From positions 134,513 to 198,512 of the forward strand of contig CAMYJO010000002.1 in the NCBI GenBank assembly GCA_947258755.1: a DNA stretch of 64,000 bases. The letters are read 5' to 3'. The notes under the pieces are model-generated. The model ran no database searches and was not told the DNA's origin. It saw nothing but the letters and a program-made list of their open reading frames with translations. Shown here one piece after another: positions 28,200 through 36,982 of this stretch. Within the stretch, counting starts at the first letter, position 1, and every line of letters starts with the position of its first letter. The DNA comes from an uncultured Gammaproteobacteria bacterium. Its GTDB lineage: Bacteria > Pseudomonadota > Gammaproteobacteria > JAADHQ01. A program made the position numbers and the translations under genes.

Positions 28200-29104
28200 G
28201 GTTTATTCTCCGTTTGCGGATTGCCGTCAAGCAAAATAATAATCTCCACACGCCTGTTCTGTGCGCGCGAACTGGCAATCAGGTTTGAGGTCACTGGCTG
28301 ATGCTGCGCCCGACCGCTGACAGTAAAGCGACTGGCATCAAGTCTGCCCACTTCGACCAGGTAGCGCATGACTGCGCTCGCCTGTGCCAGCGATAACGCC
28401 CAGTTATCCGGATAACGTATGCTGTCAATGATCTGATCGTCAGTGTGGCCGATAATTTGTATCGGCTTTTTTAACAGCTGTAGTATCTCTGCGAGTTGGT
28501 CAAGCATCACCGGGGCCGGTTGTAACAGCTCGGCGGTTCCGCTCTCGAATAGCCTATCTACGCCCAGCATTAATTTAATGGATCGTCCCGCCAGATGGCT
28601 TATCCTGACTTGCTCGCTGTTGCTTGTCGTCTGTGAATTACCGAATTGCAGCAACAGTGCGATGTTGGCGTCAGTGCCCGTATCCGCCTGGTTAGTGACA
28701 GCGGCTGTTGTCACTGGCTGCGATGCTGAGCGTATGCTGCCTGGTTCTTGTGTGGCGATGTTGACTGGGTCCTGTACCGTCAACGTCGTGGTGGATGCCT
28801 TTGTCTGTTCATCCTTACTTTGCAGGCTGATCAGCATAAACATGATCGCAAACAATACCATCATCAGATTGGCCCAGGGTATTGACCACAGGTTGTCATC
28901 ATCGTTATTGGAATTCTCAGTCAACAGCCCGGTGTTTTTGTGCCAATCCGGTGATTGCGCGAGCGTCAGTACCCACGGTGGAGCAGGTCTTTCATCCGCC
29001 TCGGTCTGCGGCCCTGTAGCAGGATCGGATGCGGTGCTATCGGCATCCTGGTCGCTGTCATTGGCATCCATTTCAGGCATGGGGGGTTCCTCGTTCTCGG
29101 GCAC
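28196..29104 (-). CDS. MotB-like OmpA-domain protein with Asn in place of the ion-binding Asp
   Basis: A 302-residue partner of the MotA-like protein; it starts with GTG. A long acidic cytoplasmic segment (1-70) precedes one membrane helix (about 73-95, WSIPWANLMMVLFAIMFM). At the place where MotB has the essential proton-carrying Asp (W-x4-A-D), this protein has N79, codon AAT at 28868-28870. The periplasmic OmpA domain (about 190-302) is normal: IQIIGHTDDQIID, NWALSLAQASAVM and RAQNRRVEIII for peptidoglycan binding. The change implies altered or lost ion coupling, or a stator used in another way. Confidence 0.8.
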   Translation of the reverse strand: MPENEEPPMPEMDANDSDQDADSTASDPATGPQTEADERPAPPWVLTLAQSPDWHKNTGLLTENSNNDDDNLWSIPWANLMMVLFAIMFMLISLQSKDEQTKASTTTLTVQDPVNIATQEPGSIRSASQPVTTAAVTNQADTGTDANIALLLQFGNSQTTSNSEQVRISHLAGRSIKLMLGVDRLFESGTAELLQPAPVMLDQLAEILQLLKKPIQIIGHTDDQIIDSIRYPDNWALSLAQASAVMRYLVEVGRLDASRFTVSGRAQHQPVTSNLIASSRAQNRRVEIIILLDGNPQTENKP

Positions 29105-29422
29105 TCATTCTGTTTAATAATAGTTGGATATATTGGTTTTCGTCCTTCTGCCTCAACTCTTTAGTGTATTCGTGGCTATTTGCACCTGTATAGACAGCGG
29201 AGCCAGGTTTTGAGCTGAGCTGAAGAGTCCGTCTTTATGCTGATATGGGCTTTTGCTGGTAAAGTTTGATTTTTATTGTTTTGGAATGCCTAACATCAAT
29301 AAAATTTTGCTTGCAAGTTGCAACGGCTGTACTAGGATTGAGACAGGCGTCGATGACTTGGTAGTTGAGATGACGATCGCCGATAATGATAACTATAAAA
29401 ATAGTATTGCAGGAGTATTAAG
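29105..29422. other. Spacer between divergent genes
   Basis: This 318-base stretch separates the MotB-like gene from the DUF2189 gene. A plus-strand open frame starting at 29253 overlaps the DUF2189 gene in another frame and has no recognisable features. GCAGGAG before 29423 is a good ribosome site. No convincing promoter was found. Confidence 0.4.
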
Positions 29423-30220
29423 ATGCCGGAATCCTCTCACCCTGTTGACCCGGGTCATTACGACCCTTCGAATATGCCCTTTGTGGCGCCATGCAGACAG
29501 CTCGATAAATCAGCACCGGGCCGTTGGTTATATATGGGCTGGCAAGATATCCGTACCGCACCCAGGCAAAGCTTACTGTATGGATTTGTATTAATGCTGA
29601 TCAGTTATACGGTGGCCTACTTTTCATATCAGATTGGCAGTTTCATCATGATGGTCGCGATGCTGGCCGGTTTTATGTTTATCGGGCCGGTGCTGGCGTT
29701 CGGCCTGTACTCGATCAGCCGTCAGATACAGCAGGGTAAAAAACCCGTGCTCGGTTACTGTTTTCAGGAGGGTAGGCGGCATTTTGGTAATGAGATGGTA
29801 TTTGCTGCCATACTGTTGGTTGTTTTTTTGATCTGGGCAAGGGCCGCATCGACCATACATATTTTCTTTCCGGTCGAGGCGAATCCTGATATTAGCGATC
29901 TGGCTATTTTCCTCGGTGTTGGTACAGCGGTAGGGGCTGTTTTTTCTGCCGTTATTTTCTGTGCCAGTGCTTTGTCCCTACCGATGTTACTGGACCGCAA
30001 GGTGGATGTGGTCACAGCAGTGATTACCAGTATCAATGCCTGTTTTCGCAACAAGGGAGTTATGTTGTTGTGGGGTGTCATCGTAACCCTGTGCGTGTTT
30101 ATAGGGTTCTTTACCGCTACATTGATTATCCTGTTACCACTGCTTGGTCATGCAAGCTGGCATGCCTACCAGGAAACAATCGATGCACATGCCTGGCCCA
30201 GTCACAATGGCGAACAATAA
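29423..30220 (+). CDS. DUF2189 domain integral membrane protein
   Basis: A 265-residue protein with about six helices after a 50-residue cytoplasmic start. The order of features (WQDIRTAPRQSLLYGF, then MMVAMLAGFMFIGPVLAFGL, and SWHAYQETID at the end) matches the DUF2189 family, which is common in proteobacteria and has no known activity. The ATG at 29423 follows GCAGGAGTATTAAG. It is convergent with the SDR gene and appears to be its own unit. Confidence 0.75.
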   Translation: MPESSHPVDPGHYDPSNMPFVAPCRQLDKSAPGRWLYMGWQDIRTAPRQSLLYGFVLMLISYTVAYFSYQIGSFIMMVAMLAGFMFIGPVLAFGLYSISRQIQQGKKPVLGYCFQEGRRHFGNEMVFAAILLVVFLIWARAASTIHIFFPVEANPDISDLAIFLGVGTAVGAVFSAVIFCASALSLPMLLDRKVDVVTAVITSINACFRNKGVMLLWGVIVTLCVFIGFFTATLIILLPLLGHASWHAYQETIDAHAWPSHNGEQ

Positions 30221-30257
30221 GGAGTTGTTGCTAACGTGATGGTCGATCTTTAGTGGT

Positions 30258-31115
30258 TTAGCGTTTGCCGCCTGATGAGCTTTTTATCAAGATCCTGTCG
30301 AGTGCGCGATAGGAGAGGATACGACGTAAGAAACCAACGACATAGGTCGGGGTGGTCACATAATAACGGATCTTTGGTTTTCGACTTTCCAGTGCGTGTA
30401 TGACCCGCTTGAGCACAGCTTCCGGTGGCAGGGTTGACTTCATGGCAGCTCCTGGCTTTTGCAGGCGTTTCAGTACCTGTTGATAGGCATCTGTATGCAC
30501 GCTGCTATCGGTATCAATATATTTTTTCAGTGCCAGTAGCGAATTCTCGCGAATCTTGCTGGTGATCGGTCCAGGTTCTATCAGGCAAACGTGTATCGGC
30601 GTGTCAGCCAGCTCGACGCGTAAGGTACTGGACAGACCTTCGAGGGCAAATTTCGATGCCACATAGGCGCCGCGATATTTGAACGGGATCATACCGAGTA
30701 TCGAGCTGTTCTGGATGATGCGTCCATAGCCCTGCTTGCGCATCACCGGAATGATCAGGTTGCTGAGTTCGAGCCAGCCGAACAGGTTGGTTTCAAATTG
30801 CGCCCGCAGCGCCTCGCGTGACAGGTCCTCGACGGCGCCGGGCTGAACATAGCCACCATTATTGAACAGGCCATATAGCTTACCGTCGGTGCGCGACAGG
30901 ACTTCATTGACCGCATGCTGTATCGACTGGGAGTCATCAAGGTCCAGTTGCAGGCTTTCCAGTCCACTGCGGTTCAGGCTATCAACATCGGCCTGTTTGC
31001 GTGCACTGGCAAAGACTCGATAACCGCGTTGTTGCAGGCCTTTGGCGACAGACAGGCCAATGCCGCTAGAGCAGCCGGTGATGAGTATGTTTTTGTCCTG
31101 AGTGTCGTTTTTCAT
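30258..31115 (-). CDS. Short-chain dehydrogenase/reductase
   Basis: A 285-residue classical SDR: the cofactor loop TGCSSGIG (about 14-21), NNGG at the end of beta-4 (normally NNAG), catalytic Ser in IIQNSSILGM, and the YxxxK pair in GAYVASKFALEGLS. The Arg in SARKQAD after beta-2 favours NADP(H). It resembles the group of SDRs acting on lipophilic or retinol-like substrates with a C-terminal RYYVTTPTYVVG segment. It overlaps the DUF1614 gene by four bases (ATGA). Substrate unknown. Confidence 0.85.
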   Translation of the reverse strand: MKNDTQDKNILITGCSSGIGLSVAKGLQQRGYRVFASARKQADVDSLNRSGLESLQLDLDDSQSIQHAVNEVLSRTDGKLYGLFNNGGYVQPGAVEDLSREALRAQFETNLFGWLELSNLIIPVMRKQGYGRIIQNSSILGMIPFKYRGAYVASKFALEGLSSTLRVELADTPIHVCLIEPGPITSKIRENSLLALKKYIDTDSSVHTDAYQQVLKRLQKPGAAMKSTLPPEAVLKRVIHALESRKPKIRYYVTTPTYVVGFLRRILSYRALDRILIKSSSGGKR

Positions 31116-31777
31116 GTCAGTAGTACGGCGATGATGCCGGTAATGAATACGCCGTCGAATGTACCGGCACCGCCAATGGCGGCCACCGGCACGCCCATGC
31201 TGCGGATGTTATTTAATCGCAACAAATCCGCGCCGATCAATACGCCCAGTGTACCACCAATATAGGCCAATGCTGCGGCATGTTCCTGATCAATGAGCAG
31301 AGCGGTCAGTGCGGCACATATCGGCGCAATGAAAACCGGCATGCCAATGCCGAGACCCTTGATGGGTCGGCTGACCAGATAACTAACAGCACTGGTGATG
31401 CTGATAGCCATCAGAATTTGTGTAACAGTCAATGGCTGGATAGTGATCAGGTAGATCGAGAAAGCGAGCGGAATTAATGCGCCGCCGGTGTTCAGTGCAA
31501 TCAAGGTATAACCCGGGGTCGGAACAATACCGATTTGCCTGAATTCAATCATTGGCGTTGGCTGTTGTTGACTGCCGTAGTGTGAGCGTAGGCGAAACAG
31601 GGGTAGATTGATCATACTGCCAAACAGGGAGCTGAATAATAACAGCGCAGCGCCGTGCTGCGACAGGCCCAGTTTGCTGAAGACGATACTGATCGCCTGC
31701 ACCTGAATAAAAATAAACAGGAACAGCAGTGCGAATAGAAAAATAAAAAACGACCCAGGTGGAGAGAAGGGGCGCAT
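31112..31777 (-). CDS. DUF1614 membrane protein
   Basis: A 221-residue membrane protein with about seven helices, beginning MRPFSPPGSFFIFLFALL and containing SLFGSMINLPLFRL and GVPVAAIGGAGTFDGVFITG, the signatures I associate with DUF1614. The conserved GGAGTFDG loop near the end may be functional, and the family is found from archaea to proteobacteria. Translational coupling to the SDR suggests a joint role, but no activity is known for this family. Confidence 0.7.
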   Translation of the reverse strand: MRPFSPPGSFFIFLFALLFLFIFIQVQAISIVFSKLGLSQHGAALLLFSSLFGSMINLPLFRLRSHYGSQQQPTPMIEFRQIGIVPTPGYTLIALNTGGALIPLAFSIYLITIQPLTVTQILMAISITSAVSYLVSRPIKGLGIGMPVFIAPICAALTALLIDQEHAAALAYIGGTLGVLIGADLLRLNNIRSMGVPVAAIGGAGTFDGVFITGIIAVLLT

Positions 31778-31872
31778 TAATCAGAAGACTGAGATTGATC
31801 GGGGTCTGCAGGCAATGCGATGCTGATTGTTGCTTGCGGTGCCTGGTGGCAGTCTAGCAATATCCATGGTCG

Positions 31873-32130
31873 TTAACGATCATTGCTGCGTCCGCGCGCC
31901 TGGTTGACCTGTAAGGTCTGGCCTTCATAGTCTTTTCCACTCAGTGCCTTTATAGCTTCAATGGCGGCATCATCAGGCATTTCAACGAAACCATAACCGA
32001 GCATCTGACCGGTTTCACTATCACTGATTAGCTTGACTGAGAGGATTTCGCCGTATTGTTCGAACAGGGTCTGGACCTGTTGCTCACTGGTGCTTAAGGG
32101 TAGATTTGCAACGTAGATAATTTTACTCAT
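31873..32130 (-). CDS. RRM-type RNA-binding protein
   Basis: An 85-residue protein made of one RNA-recognition motif: RNP2 is IYVANLP (4-10) and RNP1 is MLGYGFVEMP (about 43-52). Small single-RRM proteins occur in cyanobacteria and many proteobacteria, often cold-induced, and probably act as RNA chaperones. The C-terminal tail (QARGRSNDR) is short and basic. It diverges from the PilB/GspE-like ATPase gene. Confidence 0.88.
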   Translation of the reverse strand: MSKIIYVANLPLSTSEQQVQTLFEQYGEILSVKLISDSETGQMLGYGFVEMPDDAAIEAIKALSGKDYEGQTLQVNQARGRSNDR

Positions 32131-32337
32131 AGGTGCTTCCCGGGTCTGAAATATAGTTTGGCATTATCATACACCTGTCACTATATCTTTCAAATAGACA
32201 TTGATTGCCTCGTCGGTTGGCATCGACACTGCCCATTTATCTATAGAATCCTGCTTAGCTGTCGATATCCTGTCAAGAGTATTGATTATATAAAGTGTTT
32301 GAAGCCTGATGAAGGAATAATAGCGGTCGGTTTAGTG

Positions 32338-34083
32338 ATGAGTAAATACGATTACCAGATTGTACACAATATAAGTGATCTGAAGGAGGCCCTGGCTAAC
32401 CTGGTGCCCCAACCTGGGCGACATTTGGGTGAGTTTCTGGTTGAAGATGGCGTTATTAGTGAGCAGCAACTGACCGATATCCTGAAACACAAGACTGACA
32501 ATCCTCATCTGCGTATAGGTCAATTGATGATACAGATGGGCGCTGTTTCACCGACCCAGGTCAGTATTGCCCTGGGTAAAAAATTTGGTATCCCCTTTGT
32601 GCAATTGCACGAGTTCAAGATTAGTCCCGAAGTCTTGAATATGGTGCCGACGGACCTGGCCCTGCAATACAACGCATTACCACTGGCCGAAGTGGATGGC
32701 ATCCTGATACTAGCCATGGAGGATCCGATGGACTGGGAGGCGCGTGATGTTATCCGTTTTCATGCCAATCGCATGGTTGATGCGGTCATTGCCTCTTCGC
32801 AGGATATCAGTCAGACCTTAAGTGAGTATTACAGTCAGCAACAGGACATCGAGATACTCGATGAGGTCGAGTTGGACCTGTTACCCAGGCATGAGTCCGA
32901 TTTCGACAGCAAGGAACTGGCGAATCTGGTAGAGCAGAAACCGATCGTGCGCATGATTAATTCCTTGTTGCAGCAGGCGGTCATGCGCGCGGCTTCCGAT
33001 ATCAATATTCGTCCCGAAAAGGATCGGGTCAATGTCTATTTCAGGATCGATGGCAAACTCCAATTCGTGCGCAGCCTGAATCGTCATATGTTGTTACCAC
33101 TGGTGACCAGGATCAAGGTCATCGGTCAGATGGATATTGCCGAACACCACTTACCGCAGGATGGACACGCGCGTTTAGTACGCGGTAATAATGAAGTGGA
33201 CCTGCGGCTGTCGATTATTCCGACCGTCACCGGTGAGAGTGTGGTCATTCGTATTCTTGATACCGAAGTGGGGCTGAAGCCACTTTCCTCAATCGGCTTT
33301 GGTGAGCGTGAGATTCGTCTGCTGCGAGATCTTGTCAGCCGTTCTTTCGGTATTTTCCTGGTCACCGGACCAACCGGCTCGGGAAAGTCGACGACCCTGT
33401 ATTCGGTGTTGAATGAACTAAAAAAGAAAGGTCCACATATCATTACCGTTGAGGACCCGGTGGAATATCATATGGACGGGGTCGAGCAAATCCAGGTGCT
33501 GAATGCACGCGGTTATACCTTTGCCGAGGCCCTGCGACATATCCTGCGTCATGACCCGGATGTCATTATGATTGGCGAGATCCGTGATGTAGAAACGGCA
33601 CGGATTGCAAACAAGGCAGCGTTGACCGGGCATACGGTACTCAGCACCCTGCATACCAACGATGCTGCCAGTTCGATCACACGCTTGTTGGATATGGGTA
33701 TTGAGCCCTATTTACTTAGTGCGACCATGCTCGGCGGCATGGCGCAACGCCTGATTCGCCTGAATTGTACGCACTGCGTAAAGCCGGCCAAGGTCGAGAC
33801 CGAGTTGTTACAGGAACTGCATCTGAGTAGCGATGAGGTTTTCTATCGTGGTGAGGGTTGTCCGTCATGCAATAATACCGGCTATCATGGCCGCGTAGCT
33901 GTCTGTGAAATACTGCCGGTGACCAATAAAATACGCAATCTGATAACGGCCGGTGCCGATTCTCAGACCATCAAACAAGCGGCCGTCGACGAAGGTATGA
34001 TCAGCCTGACCGAACATGCAATGATGCTGGCACGAGAAGGCAAGACATCCATCGAAGAGGTATACTCTATTCGGCTGGAATAG
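32338..34083 (+). CDS. PilB/GspE-type secretion ATPase with MshEN-like N-terminus
   Basis: The ATG at 32338 (MSKYDYQIVHN) is chosen over a far-upstream start, giving 581 residues. The N-terminus has two tandem motifs, RHLGEFLVEDGVISEQQL and LRIGQLMIQMGAVSPTQV, like the c-di-GMP-binding MshEN domain. The ATPase core has Walker A GPTGSGKSTT, the Asp and His boxes (EDPVEYH, STLHTNDAASS) and Walker B MIGEIRDVETA, then a four-Cys zinc site (CTHC...CPSC). It powers pilus or type II secretion assembly. No other pilus-motor or secretion gene is adjacent, so its system is not known. Confidence 0.85.
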   Translation: MSKYDYQIVHNISDLKEALANLVPQPGRHLGEFLVEDGVISEQQLTDILKHKTDNPHLRIGQLMIQMGAVSPTQVSIALGKKFGIPFVQLHEFKISPEVLNMVPTDLALQYNALPLAEVDGILILAMEDPMDWEARDVIRFHANRMVDAVIASSQDISQTLSEYYSQQQDIEILDEVELDLLPRHESDFDSKELANLVEQKPIVRMINSLLQQAVMRAASDINIRPEKDRVNVYFRIDGKLQFVRSLNRHMLLPLVTRIKVIGQMDIAEHHLPQDGHARLVRGNNEVDLRLSIIPTVTGESVVIRILDTEVGLKPLSSIGFGEREIRLLRDLVSRSFGIFLVTGPTGSGKSTTLYSVLNELKKKGPHIITVEDPVEYHMDGVEQIQVLNARGYTFAEALRHILRHDPDVIMIGEIRDVETARIANKAALTGHTVLSTLHTNDAASSITRLLDMGIEPYLLSATMLGGMAQRLIRLNCTHCVKPAKVETELLQELHLSSDEVFYRGEGCPSCNNTGYHGRVAVCEILPVTNKIRNLITAGADSQTIKQAAVDEGMISLTEHAMMLAREGKTSIEEVYSIRLE

Positions 34084-34130
34084 GTTGAGTTGAGACGCCG
34101 TGTAATTATCGAGTTTATAGCTCAATTCCC

Positions 34131-34268
34131 TATAGGGGCGGCGAATACAAAGTAGCTAGTTGCTAGTGACGAGTGGCTAGAAAAAACTAGGGCCTGGGTT
34201 CTATTTTACCTCGCTACTAGCCACTAGCAACTCGCTACTGTTTTATTGCGGCCAAGGGCCGCTCCTAC
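34131..34268. repeat. Nested-palindrome REP-like element, copy A (left end eroded)
   Basis: The right end is the conserved arm TGCGGCCAAGGGCCGCTCCT followed by AC (34247-34268); the left arm is degraded to TATAGGGGCGGCG. Inside is a second inverted repeat: AGTAGCTAGTTGCTAGTG against its complement near 34218-34239, matching at 17 of 18 positions. It sits between the convergent ATPase and ABC genes, 12 bases from the ABC stop. The same element occurs at 40025-40162 and 60692-60839. Confidence 0.85.
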
Positions 34269-34280
34269 AGTTGCGGCTCT

Positions 34281-36113
34281 TTACCTGGCCACTTGTTCTT
34301 GAAGTCGTGCTTCCTGATTGCGCTGTTGCTGTTCTTTCTGCTGTAGTTGCCATAGATGTTTATAGGCGCCATCATGCTCCAGCAATTCAGCGTGGTTGCC
34401 CTGTTCAACAATACGACCACTGTCTAACACCAAAATCTGATCGGCATCGACAATCGTTGATAAACGATGCGCAATCACCAGGGTGGTGTGATGGCTGGCA
34501 ATTTCCCGCAGTGCTTCAAGGATGGCCTGTTCCGACTTGGAATCGAGTGAGGAAGTGGCCTCATCAAAGATCAGAATTTTCGGGTTTTTCAGTACCGCAC
34601 GGGCAATCGCGACTCGTTGTTTTTCGCCGCCCGAGAGCTTGAGGCCGCGTTCACCGACTATGGTCTCGTAGCCATCAGGCAATGATTGGATGAATTCATC
34701 AATATGAGCAAGTCGTGCTGCTTCGATGACTTGGTCGCGGCTGGCGCTGATCCGTGCATAGGCAATGTTGTGATAGATACTGTCATTAAACAGCACCGTG
34801 TCCTGGGGGACGATACCGATGACATCGCGCAGGCTTTGCTGGGTCACGTCGCTGATATCCTGGTCGTTGATCAGAATGCGGCCTGCACTGACTTCATAAA
34901 AGCGGAACAATAGACGCGCCAGGGTCGATTTGCCGGCACCGCTGGGGCCGACAATGGCCAGTTTCTGTCCTGGCTGAATGCTGAAATCAACGTCCTTGAG
35001 AATAGGGCGGCTGGCATCATAGTGAAAAGACACCTGTTCGAAACGTACGCCCGCATCGCCAACCACCAAGGTGCCGGCATCTGCCTTATCCTTGATCTCC
35101 GGTTCTTCTTTCAACAGCGTAAACATTCTTTCCATGTCCGATAAGGCATGTTTCAGCTGGCTATAGACCACACCAAGAAAATTCAGAGGTATAAACATCT
35201 GAATCATAAAGGCATTGACCAGGACCAGGTCACCCAGCGACATGGTGCCGGCGACAACGGCGTTGGCGGCCATAAACATAATAATGGTTACCCCGGTCGC
35301 GATAATGGCACCTTGACCGATATTCAGCGCCGACAAGGAGGTTTGGCTTTTGACGGCCGCATTTTCCCAATGTTGCAGTGTTTGGTTATAGCGCTGCAGT
35401 TCGTAATCTTCGTTGCCAAAGTATTTGACCGTTTCATAATTGAGCAGACTGTCGATGGCCTGATTATTGGCCTGTGAATCCATCTGATTCATCGTCACCC
35501 TGAATTTCATGCGCCATTCCGTGATTAGCATGGTGATGGCGATATAGATGGCGACCGTGATAAAGGTAACCACAGCAAACCAGGGGCTGTAGTTGCCGAG
35601 CAGGATAATCGCAATAAGACCGACCTCGACCAGAATCGGAATAATACTGAAGACCATGTAATTCAACAGTGAACTGACGCTGCGCGTGCCACGCTCAAGA
35701 TCGCGGGTGATGGCGCCGGTCTTTCGTTCCAGGTGGTAACGTAACGACAGTGCATGTAAGTGCTCGACAACCTTGTGTGACATTCTACGCATGGCCCCAT
35801 GGCGCACGCGTGCGAATGCTGAATCACGCAGCTCATTGAAGGCCGAACCCGCCAGACGTAATACCCCATAGGCGACCAGAAACAGCAGCGGCAGTGTCAG
35901 CTCCTTGTTCTTGGACGCATCCAGGGCATCGACGATTTCCTTCAGTACCAGTGGCACGGCGACAATGGCGACCTTGGACAGGATCAATGCCGCCAAGGCT
36001 AGCAGTACACGGCCGCGATAGGCCCACAGGTAGGGCAGCAGGCTTTGCAGTGTTTTAAGGTCCTTGCGCTGGCTACTGGGCTCGGAGGTGTGGTGGTGAT
36101 ATCCTGCTGACAT
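34281..36113 (-). CDS. Atm1/HMT1-like ABC exporter (membrane and ATPase domains fused)
   Basis: I start at the ATG at 36113 (MSAGYHHHTSEPSS) behind an AGGA site; an upstream TTG-type extension is not supported. The 610-residue half-transporter has six helices (about 35-330) and an ATPase domain with Walker A GPSGAGKSTLA, signature LSGGEKQRVAIARA and Walker B ILIFDEATSSLD. It resembles bacterial Atm1/AtmA exporters of glutathione-linked metals or persulfides. A His-rich N-terminus and a Gln/Glu-rich C-terminal tail are notable. It works as a homodimer in the inner membrane. Confidence 0.85.
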   Translation of the reverse strand: MSAGYHHHTSEPSSQRKDLKTLQSLLPYLWAYRGRVLLALAALILSKVAIVAVPLVLKEIVDALDASKNKELTLPLLFLVAYGVLRLAGSAFNELRDSAFARVRHGAMRRMSHKVVEHLHALSLRYHLERKTGAITRDLERGTRSVSSLLNYMVFSIIPILVEVGLIAIILLGNYSPWFAVVTFITVAIYIAITMLITEWRMKFRVTMNQMDSQANNQAIDSLLNYETVKYFGNEDYELQRYNQTLQHWENAAVKSQTSLSALNIGQGAIIATGVTIIMFMAANAVVAGTMSLGDLVLVNAFMIQMFIPLNFLGVVYSQLKHALSDMERMFTLLKEEPEIKDKADAGTLVVGDAGVRFEQVSFHYDASRPILKDVDFSIQPGQKLAIVGPSGAGKSTLARLLFRFYEVSAGRILINDQDISDVTQQSLRDVIGIVPQDTVLFNDSIYHNIAYARISASRDQVIEAARLAHIDEFIQSLPDGYETIVGERGLKLSGGEKQRVAIARAVLKNPKILIFDEATSSLDSKSEQAILEALREIASHHTTLVIAHRLSTIVDADQILVLDSGRIVEQGNHAELLEHDGAYKHLWQLQQKEQQQRNQEARLQEQVAR

Positions 36114-36313
36114 GAAATTCCTGTGATGTTGAAGCGTTGTTTGCTGTGTGTTGCTGCTCGTGTAAAGGCTGTATCGAATTTTACGATTGTTTGGCTTGAA
36201 TAGCACGGCTATTTGAGGAATTCCGGCACTTATGCAAAAGCGGGCTCAAGCTTGTTAGGGTTTAGCCGCGATAATGCTTTAGACGGGTTTTATAATATCA
36301 AGGAGAATCTAGA

Positions 36314-36583
36314 ATGAAACCGAGTGCAGAACAAATGCAGCATGCCCTTGAACTGGCCGAGCAGATGCGCGAACAGGGTAAAGACCCGGACCATCTGTCG
36401 ATGACGCTACTTTACCTGCAACACAAAGTGGAGGTCCTGGAACAGGTCAATTCCGCTGCCAATGAGTACATGCGTTTTGGTCAGGAAGAGCGTCAGCATT
36501 CACGTTTGTTACGCGCATTGGAGCATGTGCGCCAGTTCGAGGAACGCGAAAGCAATCAGGATAGAGAGGATTTGGGCCTGTAA
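36314..36583 (+). CDS. Small conserved helical protein of unknown function
   Basis: An 89-residue acidic protein with a strong ribosome site (AAGGAGAATCTAGA) and no signal or membrane segment. It is predicted to be almost all helix, with heptad-like stretches (LLYLQHKVEVLEQV). I recall similar short proteins in other gammaproteobacteria but no named family. It lies 113 bases before the FmdB-like gene. Codon use looks like that of its neighbours, so I treat it as real. Function unknown. Confidence 0.65.
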   Translation: MKPSAEQMQHALELAEQMREQGKDPDHLSMTLLYLQHKVEVLEQVNSAANEYMRFGQEERQHSRLLRALEHVRQFEERESNQDREDLGL

Positions 36584-36696
36584 GCCATTCATTTAAAAGT
36601 GAAATTAAGGGATTTTGCTGTCGCCCTGCTGTTATATTCGGGCGTTAGAGGGTATAATAGTATTAGTTAATGCTAATATTTTCGGAGAAGGTGTGT

Positions 36697-36963
36697 ATGC
36701 CTATCTATGAGTACAAATGTACGGAATGTGAACATACATTGGAAAAACTGCAGAAAATGTCCGATGAGCCATTGGTCGATTGTCCTGAATGCGGTAAGGC
36801 TGGATTGCAAAAAATGATTTCAGCGGCGGCTTTCAGGCTCAAGGGCGGTGGCTGGTATGAGACCGATTTTAAATCCGGCAGCAAGAAAAACGTAGCAGAA
36901 TCAGGTGGTTCATCTTCCGGCGGCGGCTGTAGTAGCGGCAACTGCCCGGCAAGTTCCGATTAA
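36697..36963 (+). CDS. FmdB-type zinc ribbon protein
   Basis: An 88-residue protein from the ATG at 36697 (MPIYEYKCTECEHTLEKLQK), a typical FmdB start; upstream frame extension to 36670 is not needed. Two CxxC knuckles (CTEC and CPEC) form a zinc ribbon, followed by GGGWYETDFKS and a flexible Gly/Ser tail with two Cys (GGGCSSGNCPASSD). The family is annotated as a regulatory protein in formamide metabolism, but here it precedes DUF502 and aspS, a frequent arrangement with no link to formamide. Function unproven. Confidence 0.88.
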   Translation: MPIYEYKCTECEHTLEKLQKMSDEPLVDCPECGKAGLQKMISAAAFRLKGGGWYETDFKSGSKKNVAESGGSSSGGGCSSGNCPASSD

Positions 36964-36982
36964 ATCCACAGCGGCATAAGTC

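Noticed and set aside
27387-29104. MotA/MotB-like pair as ZorA/ZorB of a Zorya defence system
   Set aside because: Sizes and the peptidoglycan domain fit ordinary MotAB, and no ZorC, ZorD or ZorE or other defence gene is nearby.
29253-29594. A 113-codon plus-strand frame overlapping the DUF2189 gene start
   Set aside because: It is in another frame, lacks a ribosome site and runs into a clear gene.
34131-34268. CRISPR-like or insertion-sequence origin of the repeats
   Set aside because: The copies are far apart, have no spacer array and encode no transposase; they are palindromic REP-like units.
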